Source of the DNA: an uncultured bacterium
GTDB taxonomy: Bacteria > Cyanobacteriota > Vampirovibrionia > Gastranaerophilales > Gastranaerophilaceae
Assembly (NCBI GenBank): GCA_949292175.1
Contig: CASEYJ010000017.1
Span: 62,001 to 126,000, forward strand
Length of the DNA stretch: 64,000 bases
Direction of reading: 5' to 3'
Shown here: piece by piece, positions 43,098 to 52,283 of the stretch
Layout of the letters: each line of letters opens with the position of its first letter
Numbering within the stretch: position 1 is the first letter of the stretch
Notes under the pieces: model-generated
The model's database searches: none
What the model was told of the DNA's origin: nothing
What the model saw: only the letters and a program-made list of their open reading frames with translations
Position numbers and translations under genes: made by a program

Positions 43098-43895
43098 ATG
43101 ATATTTCAATCACCTGGAGATATACTTTTAACAGTCTGTGGTTTTAAGATATATTACTACGGGATAATAATGGCATCAGCCTGCCTTATTGGAGTAATTG
43201 TTGCTTACTTTATTTTTAAACAATACAATTCCGAAAGCGACAGTGAAAAAATTTGGGATTTTGCAGCTTATTTTTTAATCGCGGGATTTTTGGGAGCACG
43301 CCTTTATTATTGTGCTCTTAACCCGATTTATTACTTCAACAATCCTCTTGAAATTTTGGATTTCAGAGAAGGTGGCTTATCAATCCACGGCGGAATTGTC
43401 GCAGGAATTACAGCAATAATTATTCTTGCAAAAACCTACAAACTTCCCGTGCTTAACACTCTTGACTCGTTCATTTGCGGAACTGCACTTGCTCAAAGTA
43501 TAGGCAGATGGGGAAACTTTTTTAACTCGGAAGCTTTTGGCTCTCCGACAAATTTACCTTGGAAATTATATATTCCACTAAGCCAAAGACCTGAACAGTT
43601 TGTAGATTATGAATATTTTCACCCTACATTTTTATACGAAAGCATACTGGACCTTTGTATATTTTTTATACTTTTAACCTTAATAAAAAAGTTTGGCACA
43701 AAATTTCCCGGGCTAACAACCTGCTCATACCTGATACTCTATTCTTGCGTAAGAATTTTTGTTGAAAGCATTCGAGTAGATAGCGCACTAAACATTCACG
43801 GAATACAAATAGCAAAGATAATTTCAGTCTTGTTAATAATTCTTGGAGCAATAGGGTTACTAACTATTATTAAGAAAAATTTCAAACAAATTTGA
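43098..43895 (+). CDS. lgt: Prolipoprotein diacylglyceryl transferase
   Basis: Lgt attaches diacylglycerol from phosphatidylglycerol to the lipobox Cys of prolipoproteins. The 265-residue, seven-helix protein has the signature GRWGNFFNSEAFG (conserved Arg and Asn), an HGGIVAGI segment and a PTFLYESILDL segment with the conserved Tyr-Glu. It is cotranscribed with a candidate lipoprotein gene. Length is normal. Confidence 0.95.
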   Translation: MIFQSPGDILLTVCGFKIYYYGIIMASACLIGVIVAYFIFKQYNSESDSEKIWDFAAYFLIAGFLGARLYYCALNPIYYFNNPLEILDFREGGLSIHGGIVAGITAIIILAKTYKLPVLNTLDSFICGTALAQSIGRWGNFFNSEAFGSPTNLPWKLYIPLSQRPEQFVDYEYFHPTFLYESILDLCIFFILLTLIKKFGTKFPGLTTCSYLILYSCVRIFVESIRVDSALNIHGIQIAKIISVLLIILGAIGLLTIIKKNFKQI

Positions 43896-43936
43896 TTTTG
43901 AAAACTTTCTGATGTACACTTTCACTTAATGATGTG

Positions 43937-43965
43937 GCCGGGTTGGAATTAAAAAACTTACCGGC
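43937..43965 (+). promoter_or_regulatory. Short inverted repeat in the metK leader
   Basis: GCCGG (43937-43941) and CCGGC (43961-43965) with a 19-nt A/T-rich loop lie upstream of the metK ribosome site (AAGGAG, 43982-43987). It does not match a SAM riboswitch class that I can recall, and could be incidental. Confidence 0.25.
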
Positions 43966-43996
43966 AAGTAGAAAATTAAATTAAGGAGAAACTGGA

Positions 43997-45274
43997 ATGA
44001 CACCAAGAAACTTTTTATTTACCTCCGAATCAGTAACGGAAGGTCACCCAGACAAAGTATGCGATCAGATTTCTGATGCTATTTTGGATGAGTTTTTGAC
44101 GAAATACCCTCAATCAAGAGTTGCCGCAGAAACAACCGTAACAACAGGTATGGCTTTAGTTTGCGGAGAAATCACTTCTGATTGTTATGTTGATATCCCG
44201 TCAGTAGTTAGAAATACAATTAAAAATATCGGATACACCGGTTCTCACGGTGGCGGATTTGACGCTGATACTTGTGCAGTATTAACAAGTATTGACGAAC
44301 AATCTTGCGACATTGCAGGCGGTGTTAACAAAGCGTTCGAATCAAGAAGCGACAATGCTGACACCTCAGTTTCAGAAACCGAAAATATCGGTGCCGGCGA
44401 CCAAGGTATTATGTTCGGATATGCTTGTAACGAAACACCTGAGTTAATGCCACTACCAATCAGCTTGGCTCACAAGTTATCATTCAGACTTGCTCAAGTA
44501 AGAAAGAATGGTACATTACCTTACTTAAGACCGGATGGTAAATCTCAGGTTACTGTTGAATATGTTGATGGAAAACCTTCTAAAATCAATACTGTATTGA
44601 TTTCAACTCAACACGACCCTGAAATTAATGGAATTAGCGATAATTCAAAAGTTCAAGCAAGAATTAAAGAAGATATCAAAAAACACGTAATTGACTACGT
44701 ATTTGAAAATGAATCTCCAATTGGTCTTGATTCAGATACAAAAATTCTTGTTAACCCATCAGGAAGATTTGTTGTAGGTGGTCCTCAAGGTGACGCAGGT
44801 TTAACAGGTCGTAAGATTATCGTTGACACATACGGCGGTTACTCTCGTCACGGCGGCGGAGCTTTCTCAGGAAAAGATCCTACAAAAGTTGACCGTTCAG
44901 CAGCTTACGCATCAAGATATGTTGCAAAGAACATCGTAGCAGCAGGGTTAGCTGACAAGTGCGAAATCGAACTTGCATACGCTATCGGTGTTGCAGAACC
45001 TGTATCAATTATGGTTGATACTTTCGGAACAGGTAAAATTTCTGATGATGAAATTTCAGAATTAGTTTCTAAAAACTTTGACCTTAGACCGGCAGCTATT
45101 ATCAGCCAATTTGACTTAAGAGGATTGCCTGCTAAGAATGGCGGAAAATTCTATCAAAAACTTGCAGCATACGGTCATATGGGAAGAACAGATATCGTTG
45201 TTCCTTGGGAACAAACAGACAAAGCTGACAGCCTAAAATCACAAGCTTGCAGCTGCTGCTCTTGCTCAAAATAA
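43997..45274 (+). CDS. metK: S-adenosylmethionine synthetase
   Basis: MetK makes SAM from methionine and ATP. The sequence has [20 protein letters not shown] at the N-terminus, the [15 protein letters not shown] loop and [20 protein letters not shown]. All are standard. The C-terminus is unusual: after [13 protein letters not shown] comes a Cys-rich tail, ACSCCSCSK, with four Cys in the last seven residues. This could bind a metal or be redox sensitive. A strong ribosome site precedes the ATG and a terminator follows. Confidence 0.96.
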   Translation: MTPRNFLFTSESVTEGHPDKVCDQISDAILDEFLTKYPQSRVAAETTVTTGMALVCGEITSDCYVDIPSVVRNTIKNIGYTGSHGGGFDADTCAVLTSIDEQSCDIAGGVNKAFESRSDNADTSVSETENIGAGDQGIMFGYACNETPELMPLPISLAHKLSFRLAQVRKNGTLPYLRPDGKSQVTVEYVDGKPSKINTVLISTQHDPEINGISDNSKVQARIKEDIKKHVIDYVFENESPIGLDSDTKILVNPSGRFVVGGPQGDAGLTGRKIIVDTYGGYSRHGGGAFSGKDPTKVDRSAAYASRYVAKNIVAAGLADKCEIELAYAIGVAEPVSIMVDTFGTGKISDDEISELVSKNFDLRPAAIISQFDLRGLPAKNGGKFYQKLAAYGHMGRTDIVVPWEQTDKADSLKSQACSCCSCSK

Positions 45275-45305
45275 TTATGCTGAATAAAATGAACAGCTAG
45301 AAAAT

Positions 45306-45337
45306 AAAAGAGGAAGTTTTGATTAACTTCCTCTTTT
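45306..45337 (+). terminator. Rho-independent terminator of metK
   Basis: AAAAGAGGAAGTT (45306-45318) pairs with AACTTCCTCTTTT (45325-45337) around a 6-nt loop, 13 bp in all, and ends in a T tract. It may also serve the convergent yibE/F gene. Confidence 0.9.
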
Positions 45338-45357
45338 TAATTGTATAAATTTCAGCA

Positions 45358-46506
45358 CTATAATTCAGGAGTATCAAACTTAAATTCAACTTTTTCTTTT
45401 TGGTGCTTAATTAAATAAGCTGCGATTATTGCCGTAATTGGTACGCAAGCTAAAATCGCAATACTACCGATAAGTGCAGACAAAACTTCAGTTGCAACTT
45501 GATTCAAGTTAAAAAACTTTTGAATATCGATATTGCTTGACAACAAAACCAGAGGCAGCGAACTTCCTAAATACACAAGAATAAGTGTATTAGACATTGT
45601 TCCAATAATATCACGCCCAACATTCATCCCTGAGATAAAAAGTTTTTTCACAGAAAGACTCTTATCAGTTTCATATATCTCGTTAATAGTACTCGCAATA
45701 GAAACAGACGTATCCATCAATGCTCCAAGAGCGGCAATTATCATTGAAGCAGAAAGAATCCCCTTAAAATTCAAATCAGGATGAGCTGAATAAAGAAACA
45801 TAGTTTCCTCACCAGCAAATCCGGTAAGTCTAGCCCCCCAGATAACCCCCATAGACAAAGCAGCAGCAATAAAAAGACTAAATACAGTACCCCAAAGCGC
45901 AGAAGTACTTTTAGCATTAAATCCGCCAACCAAATAAATTGTAATTGCGCTGGAAATTATCGAAATTAAAACTGCAGAGGCAATAGGACAAAACCCGTGC
46001 AAAACTAGTGGTACAAGTACAAAAAACACCAATCCTACAAAAGCAATAATCGAAATAAGGCTTGCAACCCCCTTTTTCTTACCAACCAGCACGAGCAACA
46101 AGAAAAAAGCAGCAGCAACATATACAAGCATATTATCACGCTTCAAATCCGCAATATAAAATTTCACATCATCGACAGAAGAAATTTCACCACCGGCAGA
46201 CTCAACATGTAAAACAACCCTATCACCTTTTTTCAATGGTATATCATAAGCAGGATTTCCTGTAAGCATATTATCTAAAACTTGTTCCGCACCTTTAAAT
46301 TGTCCGGATAAAACCTTAACTTTAACAACCTGTTTTAGATTATTATCGCCCTGTTGAAAACTTGGAGCATCAACATACTGAACACTCTCAACGACACCAG
46401 TCTCAGAAGGCAACTCAAAATCACCCATCTGGTCTGCATTCAACTCAGCAAACGAAGGAGAACACAAACCTAACAATAATAACAAAAAAATTATTACACG
46501 TTTCAT
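45358..46506 (-). CDS. YibE/F family membrane protein
   Basis: From the ATG at 46506 (GGAGC five bases upstream) there is a signal-like helix (MKRVIIFLLLLLGLCSPSFA), an extracytoplasmic beta domain (about 20-130) and seven to eight membrane helices. The membrane part carries the YibE/F features: ALGALMDTSVSIASTINEIY and MNVGRDIIGTMSNTLILVYL. The family is widespread in Firmicutes and cyanobacteria; its transport function is not settled. It is transcribed leftward after yjbQ, whose end it overlaps only if the longer start is used. Confidence 0.85.
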   Translation of the reverse strand: MKRVIIFLLLLLGLCSPSFAELNADQMGDFELPSETGVVESVQYVDAPSFQQGDNNLKQVVKVKVLSGQFKGAEQVLDNMLTGNPAYDIPLKKGDRVVLHVESAGGEISSVDDVKFYIADLKRDNMLVYVAAAFFLLLVLVGKKKGVASLISIIAFVGLVFFVLVPLVLHGFCPIASAVLISIISSAITIYLVGGFNAKSTSALWGTVFSLFIAAALSMGVIWGARLTGFAGEETMFLYSAHPDLNFKGILSASMIIAALGALMDTSVSIASTINEIYETDKSLSVKKLFISGMNVGRDIIGTMSNTLILVYLGSSLPLVLLSSNIDIQKFFNLNQVATEVLSALIGSIAILACVPITAIIAAYLIKHQKEKVEFKFDTPEL

Positions 46507-46517
46507 AAAAAGCTCCA

Positions 46518-46934
46518 CTAATAAATAATCTGAACCCAAACATTTCTTGTTCGAGCCTTATTGTCAAAATCTATAAGCACAATTTGCTGCCACTGCCCAA
46601 GCTGCAAAGCCCCGTCAACCAAAGGCACCATAGTATGATTTCCAACTATTGAAGCCCTAACATGAGCATACCCATTACCATCGTGCCAAGTTTCATCGTG
46701 ATGATATTCTGCATTTACAGGGGCAATCTTGTCTAAAGCTTCCGGTAAATCGACAAGAAGACCAGACTCGAATTCGATATTAGTGATAGAAACTGTACTT
46801 CCTGCGGCATAAACATACACAACAGCACTTTCAAGATTATGTTTATAAACTGCATTCTGAACCTGACGAGTAATATCAATAATATCAGTATTACCCTTCG
46901 TATGAACCGTAAATTTTTCATTTATTATTGTCAT
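46518..46934 (-). CDS. YjbQ/UPF0047 family protein (thiamine phosphate synthase-like)
   Basis: The small beta protein has the UPF0047 blocks: a middle AAGSTVSITNIEFESGLLVD, then YHHDETWHDGNGYAHVRASI and VGNHTMVPLVDGALQLGQWQ and IVLIDFDNKARTR. The His and Glu residues of this region form the putative active site. E. coli YjbQ has weak thiamine phosphate synthase activity; true function is unresolved. I start at the second ATG (46934), eight bases after GGGGG; an ATG at 46940 is also possible. Confidence 0.88.
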   Translation of the reverse strand: MTIINEKFTVHTKGNTDIIDITRQVQNAVYKHNLESAVVYVYAAGSTVSITNIEFESGLLVDLPEALDKIAPVNAEYHHDETWHDGNGYAHVRASIVGNHTMVPLVDGALQLGQWQQIVLIDFDNKARTRNVWVQIIY

Positions 46935-46958
46935 ACACATAACCCCCGTTATAAGAAA

Positions 46959-48242
46959 TTAACCGAAAAATTCATCAGCATAATATGCAAACTCGAGATG
47001 ACCGACAATTATAGTGTCACCATCCTTTACGCCCATGGCTTTAAGTTTGTCAAACACACCCATACCTGTTAAGATATTCTGGAATCTGATAACTTGTTCA
47101 GGATTTCGTTCATCAGTCACTTGTGCTAAACGTCCAATCTTACCTCCAACAATAATGTAGGTATCTTTAGAAACCTTAGAAATTTCATATGCACTATCAT
47201 CATTATCAGAAGCGCCCGGATCGTCTTCCACAACAACATCAGAAACCGGTTTTTCAATCTCATCAACCTTTTGACCCATAAAGTATTTTATAGAATCAAT
47301 ATTTTCACCACTTACAGCTGAAATCAAAAATACATCGTCAGCCCTCTTTTTAAATTCTTCATACAATCTCTGCTTTGCTTCATCATCAATAGCATCGATT
47401 TTATTTAGAGCTACAATTTGATACAAGTTAGCTAATTTTTCAGAATGCTTCTTTAATTCAGCATTAATCTTCTCGTAATTATCAACAGGATCGTCAGCAG
47501 TAATATCAACAACGTGAACAAGAAATCTACATCTTTCAACGTGTCTTAGAAAATCATGACCAAGACCGACACCTTCACTTGCACCTTCAATTAACCCTGG
47601 AATATCCGCAACAACAAATCCATCACCTGAAGGTTTGTGAACAACTCCCAAATTTGGAACTAACGTTGTAAACGGATAATCTGCAATTTTAGGTTTAGCT
47701 GAACTAATTCTACTTATAAAAGTTGATTTTCCTGCATTTGGCATACCTAACAATCCAACATCAGCAATCAACTTCAACTCAAGAATAAGTTCTCTCTCGA
47801 TAGGAGGTTCACCAGGCTCACAAAATTGAGGAGCACGTTTTTGAGCAGTCGCAAATCGAGCATTTCCACGACCGCCTCTTCCTCCTTTTGCAACTAGAAC
47901 TTTTTGCTCATGTTCAACCAAGTCTGCAATAATATTACCTGTTTTTACATCTCTAACAACTGTACCAACAGGAACCTTTATATACAAATCCTTAGCCCAT
48001 TTACCGTGACAGTTTTTAATTCCGCCATTCTCACCACTTTCAGCTTTGAAAACAGATTTATACTTAAAGTCCATTAAGGTCGACATATTTTCATCGGCAA
48101 CCAAAAATACGTCTCCGCCTTTTCCGCCATCACCGCCTGCAGGGCCACCCTTATCAACATATTTTTCACGGCGCCAAGCCACCATACCGTTACCACCACG
48201 ACCTGAAACTATTCTTATTTTTGTTTTATCTATAAATTGCAT
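46959..48242 (-). CDS. obg: GTPase Obg/CgtA
   Basis: Obg is a 50S ribosome assembly GTPase linked to stringent response. All three domains are visible: the Gly-rich Obg fold (1-158, with GGPAGGDGGKGGDVFLVADE), the G domain (GMPNAGKSTFISR, DIPGLIEGASEGVGLGHDFL, NKID) and a C-terminal OCT domain (about 340-427). Length 427 is typical for forms with an OCT domain. It is divergent from tsaD over a 38-bp gap. Confidence 0.96.
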   Translation of the reverse strand: MQFIDKTKIRIVSGRGGNGMVAWRREKYVDKGGPAGGDGGKGGDVFLVADENMSTLMDFKYKSVFKAESGENGGIKNCHGKWAKDLYIKVPVGTVVRDVKTGNIIADLVEHEQKVLVAKGGRGGRGNARFATAQKRAPQFCEPGEPPIERELILELKLIADVGLLGMPNAGKSTFISRISSAKPKIADYPFTTLVPNLGVVHKPSGDGFVVADIPGLIEGASEGVGLGHDFLRHVERCRFLVHVVDITADDPVDNYEKINAELKKHSEKLANLYQIVALNKIDAIDDEAKQRLYEEFKKRADDVFLISAVSGENIDSIKYFMGQKVDEIEKPVSDVVVEDDPGASDNDDSAYEISKVSKDTYIIVGGKIGRLAQVTDERNPEQVIRFQNILTGMGVFDKLKAMGVKDGDTIIVGHLEFAYYADEFFG

Positions 48243-48265
48243 CGCATATCCCTTTTTAATATTTA

Positions 48266-48274
48266 TGTTATAAT
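48266..48274 (+). promoter_or_regulatory. Extended -10 promoter for leaderless tsaD
   Basis: TGT followed by a perfect TATAAT (48269-48274) is six bases before the ATG at 48281. No ribosome site lies in the gap. The expected start is the A of the ATG. Confidence 0.55.
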
Positions 48275-48280
48275 TTTACT

Positions 48281-49336
48281 ATGAAAATGATAAAAAAGAA
48301 ATTATTTTCGGAAGCACCTATCGAAATAGGACCCGAAAGCGGATATGATAATTACATAATGGCAATAGAATCAAGCTGCGATGAGACGGCTTGTGCAATA
48401 GTGAAAAATGGTAGAGAAGTTATTGCAAATGTTGTGGCATCTCAAATTAAAACTCATGCCCAATTTGGTGGTGTAATTCCTGAAATTGCAGCAAGAGAAC
48501 ATATGGATTCCATTAACATTGTTGTTGAAGAAGCTTTTCGACAAGCAAAAGAGAATGCAGGAATCAATCCTGAAGATATCACAGCCTTTGCTGGAACCGT
48601 AGGACCAGGGCTTGTTGGCTGTCTTCTTGTCGGCTTAAACGCAGCAAAGACACTTGCCCTTGTGTATGATAAACCGTTTATTGGAGTAAACCATTTAAAT
48701 GCACACCTTTGCGGAAATTACCTTGATACGGATTTAAAACCGCCATTTATGGCACTTCTTGTAAGTGGTGGTCACACTCAAATTATTGATGTAAAATCAT
48801 ACTCCGAACAGCACATTATCGGAGAGACAATAGATGACGCGGTAGGCGAAGCTTATGACAAAGTAGCAAGACTTATCGGACTGCCTTACCCGGGAGGCCC
48901 TAAACTTGATAAGATGGCACAAGAAGGAAACCCTCACGCATTTAAACTACCTGAAGCAAAAGTTGGAGAATTCGATTTCAGTTTCAGCGGATTAAAGACT
49001 GCGGTACTTAGATTGGTAAAATCTTTTGACGGTCAAGAACTTCCTGTAAAAGATATCTGTGCAAGTTTTCAAGAATGCGTATCTTCAACTTTAGTTAAGA
49101 AAGTGAAGAAAGCTCTTGAACAAAGCGGATATGACCAAGTCGTAATAGCAGGTGGTGTTGCCGCAAACTCTGAAATCAGAAAAAAAATATTTGATTTATC
49201 TGAAGAAGGATATAAAGTTTTTGCTCCTCCAATGAAGTATTGTACGGACAATGCTGCTATGGTAGCGTCTTGTGCATATTTTAATACTAATACATTTGAT
49301 GATATTAATGTTGAAGTATTTTCTAGAGTAAAATAA
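48281..49336 (+). CDS. tsaD: tRNA threonylcarbamoyladenosine transferase TsaD
   Basis: TsaD transfers threonylcarbamoyl to A37 of ANN-reading tRNAs. The ASKHA fold shows IMAIESSCDETACAIVKNGR, GVIPEIAAREH, metal-binding NHLNAHL with His138 and His142, LVSGGHTQI and VAGGVAANSEIR. The N-terminus has about 25 residues before the usual start; a downstream ATG at 48359 would give the classical form but has no ribosome site, while the ATG at 48281 is placed exactly for a leaderless mRNA. Length 351. Confidence 0.95.
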   Translation: MKMIKKKLFSEAPIEIGPESGYDNYIMAIESSCDETACAIVKNGREVIANVVASQIKTHAQFGGVIPEIAAREHMDSINIVVEEAFRQAKENAGINPEDITAFAGTVGPGLVGCLLVGLNAAKTLALVYDKPFIGVNHLNAHLCGNYLDTDLKPPFMALLVSGGHTQIIDVKSYSEQHIIGETIDDAVGEAYDKVARLIGLPYPGGPKLDKMAQEGNPHAFKLPEAKVGEFDFSFSGLKTAVLRLVKSFDGQELPVKDICASFQECVSSTLVKKVKKALEQSGYDQVVIAGGVAANSEIRKKIFDLSEEGYKVFAPPMKYCTDNAAMVASCAYFNTNTFDDINVEVFSRVK

Positions 49337-49430
49337 TTTAATATTCTTAAAAAAACACAGAATATAATAGCAAAAATATTATTGTTCAGATTTACTAATA
49401 ATATGCAGTATAAATATAGGAATATGTAGT

Positions 49431-52283
49431 ATGAAAATTTACCCTGTTGCAGCTTTTTCTATAAAGAAAAGTCGTCTAGAACCTTCTACGGGTCAAACAA
49501 CACAAGAAAATAAGATTAATAACAAAAACAACGTAGAACAACACTATTTTAATGATCAGCTAATCATGTTTGGTGCAAGAGTAGATAAAGGGTTAGAAAG
49601 ATTCTACGAAACAAACAGGGATAAAATGCCTGATACCGTTCGCAACTACATAGAGAGCCTTAATAACAAATCAGCTGTAACACCTATGGAAGCACAGAAA
49701 AACGCATACGAATTGCTCGATATAGCTCAGACCCCTGACGACATCAAAAGTGCTTACCCTGAAGAAAAACTTTTCCAAGATTTAATTAATCCTCTTGAAT
49801 CAAGGGCAACTCGAGGAATATTAAATTCTGTAAGAGAAAATGATGAACTTCTTAAATTAAGCGGACAAGACGTATTAAAGGACAAAGAAAATTTAACGGT
49901 ATATTTAGTAAAAAAAATATTCCTAGAAAATAAAACTATTGAAGAAATCAATCAAGATTTAGATAAAGATCTGGATGAAGACTTTAAAGCTGACTTTAAA
50001 TTTAAAAACCCTAAAGCTCAGTACGTATACACATCTACACTTGCGTCTCTTGGAATTAAAGCCCCGCAATTTGAATACAGACAATCACTAAGATATACTC
50101 AAGAAGGCTACTCAGATATGATTGGGGATAAGATTTCTGAAGGGCAACGAGCATTTTGGGACTCTTTATCAACTGAAGAGAGAACGGGCAGAGCAAAAAA
50201 ATCCGCAGAAAAATTCGAAAACTGGTGGAACTCGCTTACAAGAAATCAAATTCTTGATATGATAGCAGATCAAAAAAATGAATTAGATTTACTTAAAGAA
50301 TTTAAAAAAGCTCAAAGACAAGAAGAAAAAGCAAATAAAGTTACTAATAACGAACCTGAAGAAACTCCAAGAACTACACGTAAACACACAAGAGTTGGCT
50401 CAAACAAACTTAGTCAAGATGAATTGTTTGTTATCTGGGCAAGTAATCAATTAAAAATATGGCAAGCCAACCTTACAGAAGCTGAAAAAGACACTTTACA
50501 CATAAAAAGAATGCAACATCTTACAGCTCGCTGGAAGGAAATGACTCCGGCAGAAAAGAGTGATTACATTTCAAAAATGAAGGCTGGAGCAGAACCGCTT
50601 CGTTACACAATGATTGATGCGTGGAACCACAGCACAAATCTTATACAAGATTTGTCTGCCCACCTAAAAGCTAACCAAATATACAAACCTGCAGAAGTAT
50701 TATACTCAAGCCAGGAGTTCAGCGAATTTCAATCTCGAGTTATGACAGAATTCTGGGAAAATCATCCTGAATATTCAAAAGAACTTGGCGAAAACATTCA
50801 ACGCTCACAAGAAAAAATTCAAGATGCAATTTCAAGAGGGACATTTGAAGAACTAAAAAAACAAATTATGCGTGATAAAACCAGACGTATAAAAGAGATG
50901 GAAAGCTTTAAACAAAAAATTTCAACTTCTCAAGCTAATAACACACAAGAACCTGAATATATAAGCGAGTTTAAGGCTGCATACAATAAAGTTCAAGGCG
51001 CAACATTAAAGAACTTACCTCAGGAATACGTTGCAGATTATTTCAAAGTCATAACAGAAGGTTTCTCACAAGAACAGATTGAAGCTTGGACAAGAAATCT
51101 AAAAGGAGAAAATCCTAAAATTGGGGATAACGAATTATTAACCCAAATTAGCCAAACAGAACCTGAAGGAAGTCAAATAATAAATCGTGCCATTGAAGGG
51201 GCATTAGCTGATACATTATACGAATGTACAAGAGATCCAAATGTATATATTCTGTCACACTCTGATATGAAAGTAGCCCTTGCTCAAATTGATAGAGGAG
51301 AAAGAGTCATAAAAATAGGTTCTCACAAGCTTCACCAGATGTTTGAATTCGACATTGTAAAAAAGAAAATAGACAAAAATAGGATTAACTATTTATACAA
51401 TCAATACAAACAAGCATTAAGTCAAGATGAAATTGAAGCAATAGCTTTAGAATATTTTTCTGCGCATAACGGAGATTACACTCCATTGGTTGACTATATG
51501 AAAACGTATGGAAAATCTCTAAACATCATCTTCTCTGACAAAAGCACATACTCAAATCTGGTAAAAGCTGCAATGTTTACAAGATTTGCACTAAACATGC
51601 CGACTAAAGTTTCTAAAAGTTACACTTGCTTACTCATGACAAACAAAGAAGAACCTTTGAAGGGCGAAGAAGATATTAGAAGCATGAAATATTTGCTATC
51701 TAAGAGATTTGATTTTGTACCTAAACAATTCATGAACCATTATTTATCCGAATTTGGAGCATCAATAAGACGCTCAAGTGAAATTGAATTGGCAGAAATA
51801 AAAAAAGGATGCTACAAGAGAACCGATACAAAAGGTACGGCAAGACTAACGATAACTCCGAAATTCGGCTACCGTACAATCAATTCTATAAGAGCTCTTG
51901 CAATGGAACAAGCTCTCGCAGACGCTTTATATGAAGCAACTGACTGTCAAGATGTCTACAAACTCCAATTTGAAGAATTGTGTGACAACATCGAATTATT
52001 CAGAATGATTAGGAAATTTCCAACAGAAACAAGAACATTCAGATGCTCCGCAACAGGAGAAAGAATTGAAATAACAGCCCAAAGACCAATAAACATCAGT
52101 TCACTTCAAAGAGATTACATTGACTACCTAAACCAAATTATAGACTGGGTTAACACTGATGTTAAAGACGGCAAAGGAACATTAGAAGACCTCGTGTGCA
52201 TCCTAAACCCGAATGAAAATGCACCGGAAATTGATAAAAATGTCGAACAAAGGATTAAAGTATATAATTTAAACCTTAAATAG
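49431..52283 (+). CDS. 950-aa modular protein with FGA motif and internal repeats, unknown
   Basis: No family is recognised. The N-terminal LIMFGARVDKGLERFYE (Phe47-Gly-Ala49) contains the recurrent motif. Two similar modules are visible: RAIEGALADTLYECTRDPNV (residues 586-605) and AMEQALADALYEATDCQDVY (824-843), each followed by a helix and strand segment. Two HMG-box-like helical segments also repeat: RAFWDSLSTEERTGRAKKSA (about 239-258) and TARWKEMTPAEKSDYISKMK (about 364-383). Charged linkers join them. No signal peptide or membrane segment. AGGAAT lies upstream of the ATG. It is one of several large lineage proteins in the window; a structural or DNA/RNA-associated role is only a guess. 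Confidence 0.6.
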   Translation: MKIYPVAAFSIKKSRLEPSTGQTTQENKINNKNNVEQHYFNDQLIMFGARVDKGLERFYETNRDKMPDTVRNYIESLNNKSAVTPMEAQKNAYELLDIAQTPDDIKSAYPEEKLFQDLINPLESRATRGILNSVRENDELLKLSGQDVLKDKENLTVYLVKKIFLENKTIEEINQDLDKDLDEDFKADFKFKNPKAQYVYTSTLASLGIKAPQFEYRQSLRYTQEGYSDMIGDKISEGQRAFWDSLSTEERTGRAKKSAEKFENWWNSLTRNQILDMIADQKNELDLLKEFKKAQRQEEKANKVTNNEPEETPRTTRKHTRVGSNKLSQDELFVIWASNQLKIWQANLTEAEKDTLHIKRMQHLTARWKEMTPAEKSDYISKMKAGAEPLRYTMIDAWNHSTNLIQDLSAHLKANQIYKPAEVLYSSQEFSEFQSRVMTEFWENHPEYSKELGENIQRSQEKIQDAISRGTFEELKKQIMRDKTRRIKEMESFKQKISTSQANNTQEPEYISEFKAAYNKVQGATLKNLPQEYVADYFKVITEGFSQEQIEAWTRNLKGENPKIGDNELLTQISQTEPEGSQIINRAIEGALADTLYECTRDPNVYILSHSDMKVALAQIDRGERVIKIGSHKLHQMFEFDIVKKKIDKNRINYLYNQYKQALSQDEIEAIALEYFSAHNGDYTPLVDYMKTYGKSLNIIFSDKSTYSNLVKAAMFTRFALNMPTKVSKSYTCLLMTNKEEPLKGEEDIRSMKYLLSKRFDFVPKQFMNHYLSEFGASIRRSSEIELAEIKKGCYKRTDTKGTARLTITPKFGYRTINSIRALAMEQALADALYEATDCQDVYKLQFEELCDNIELFRMIRKFPTETRTFRCSATGERIEITAQRPINISSLQRDYIDYLNQIIDWVNTDVKDGKGTLEDLVCILNPNENAPEIDKNVEQRIKVYNLNLK

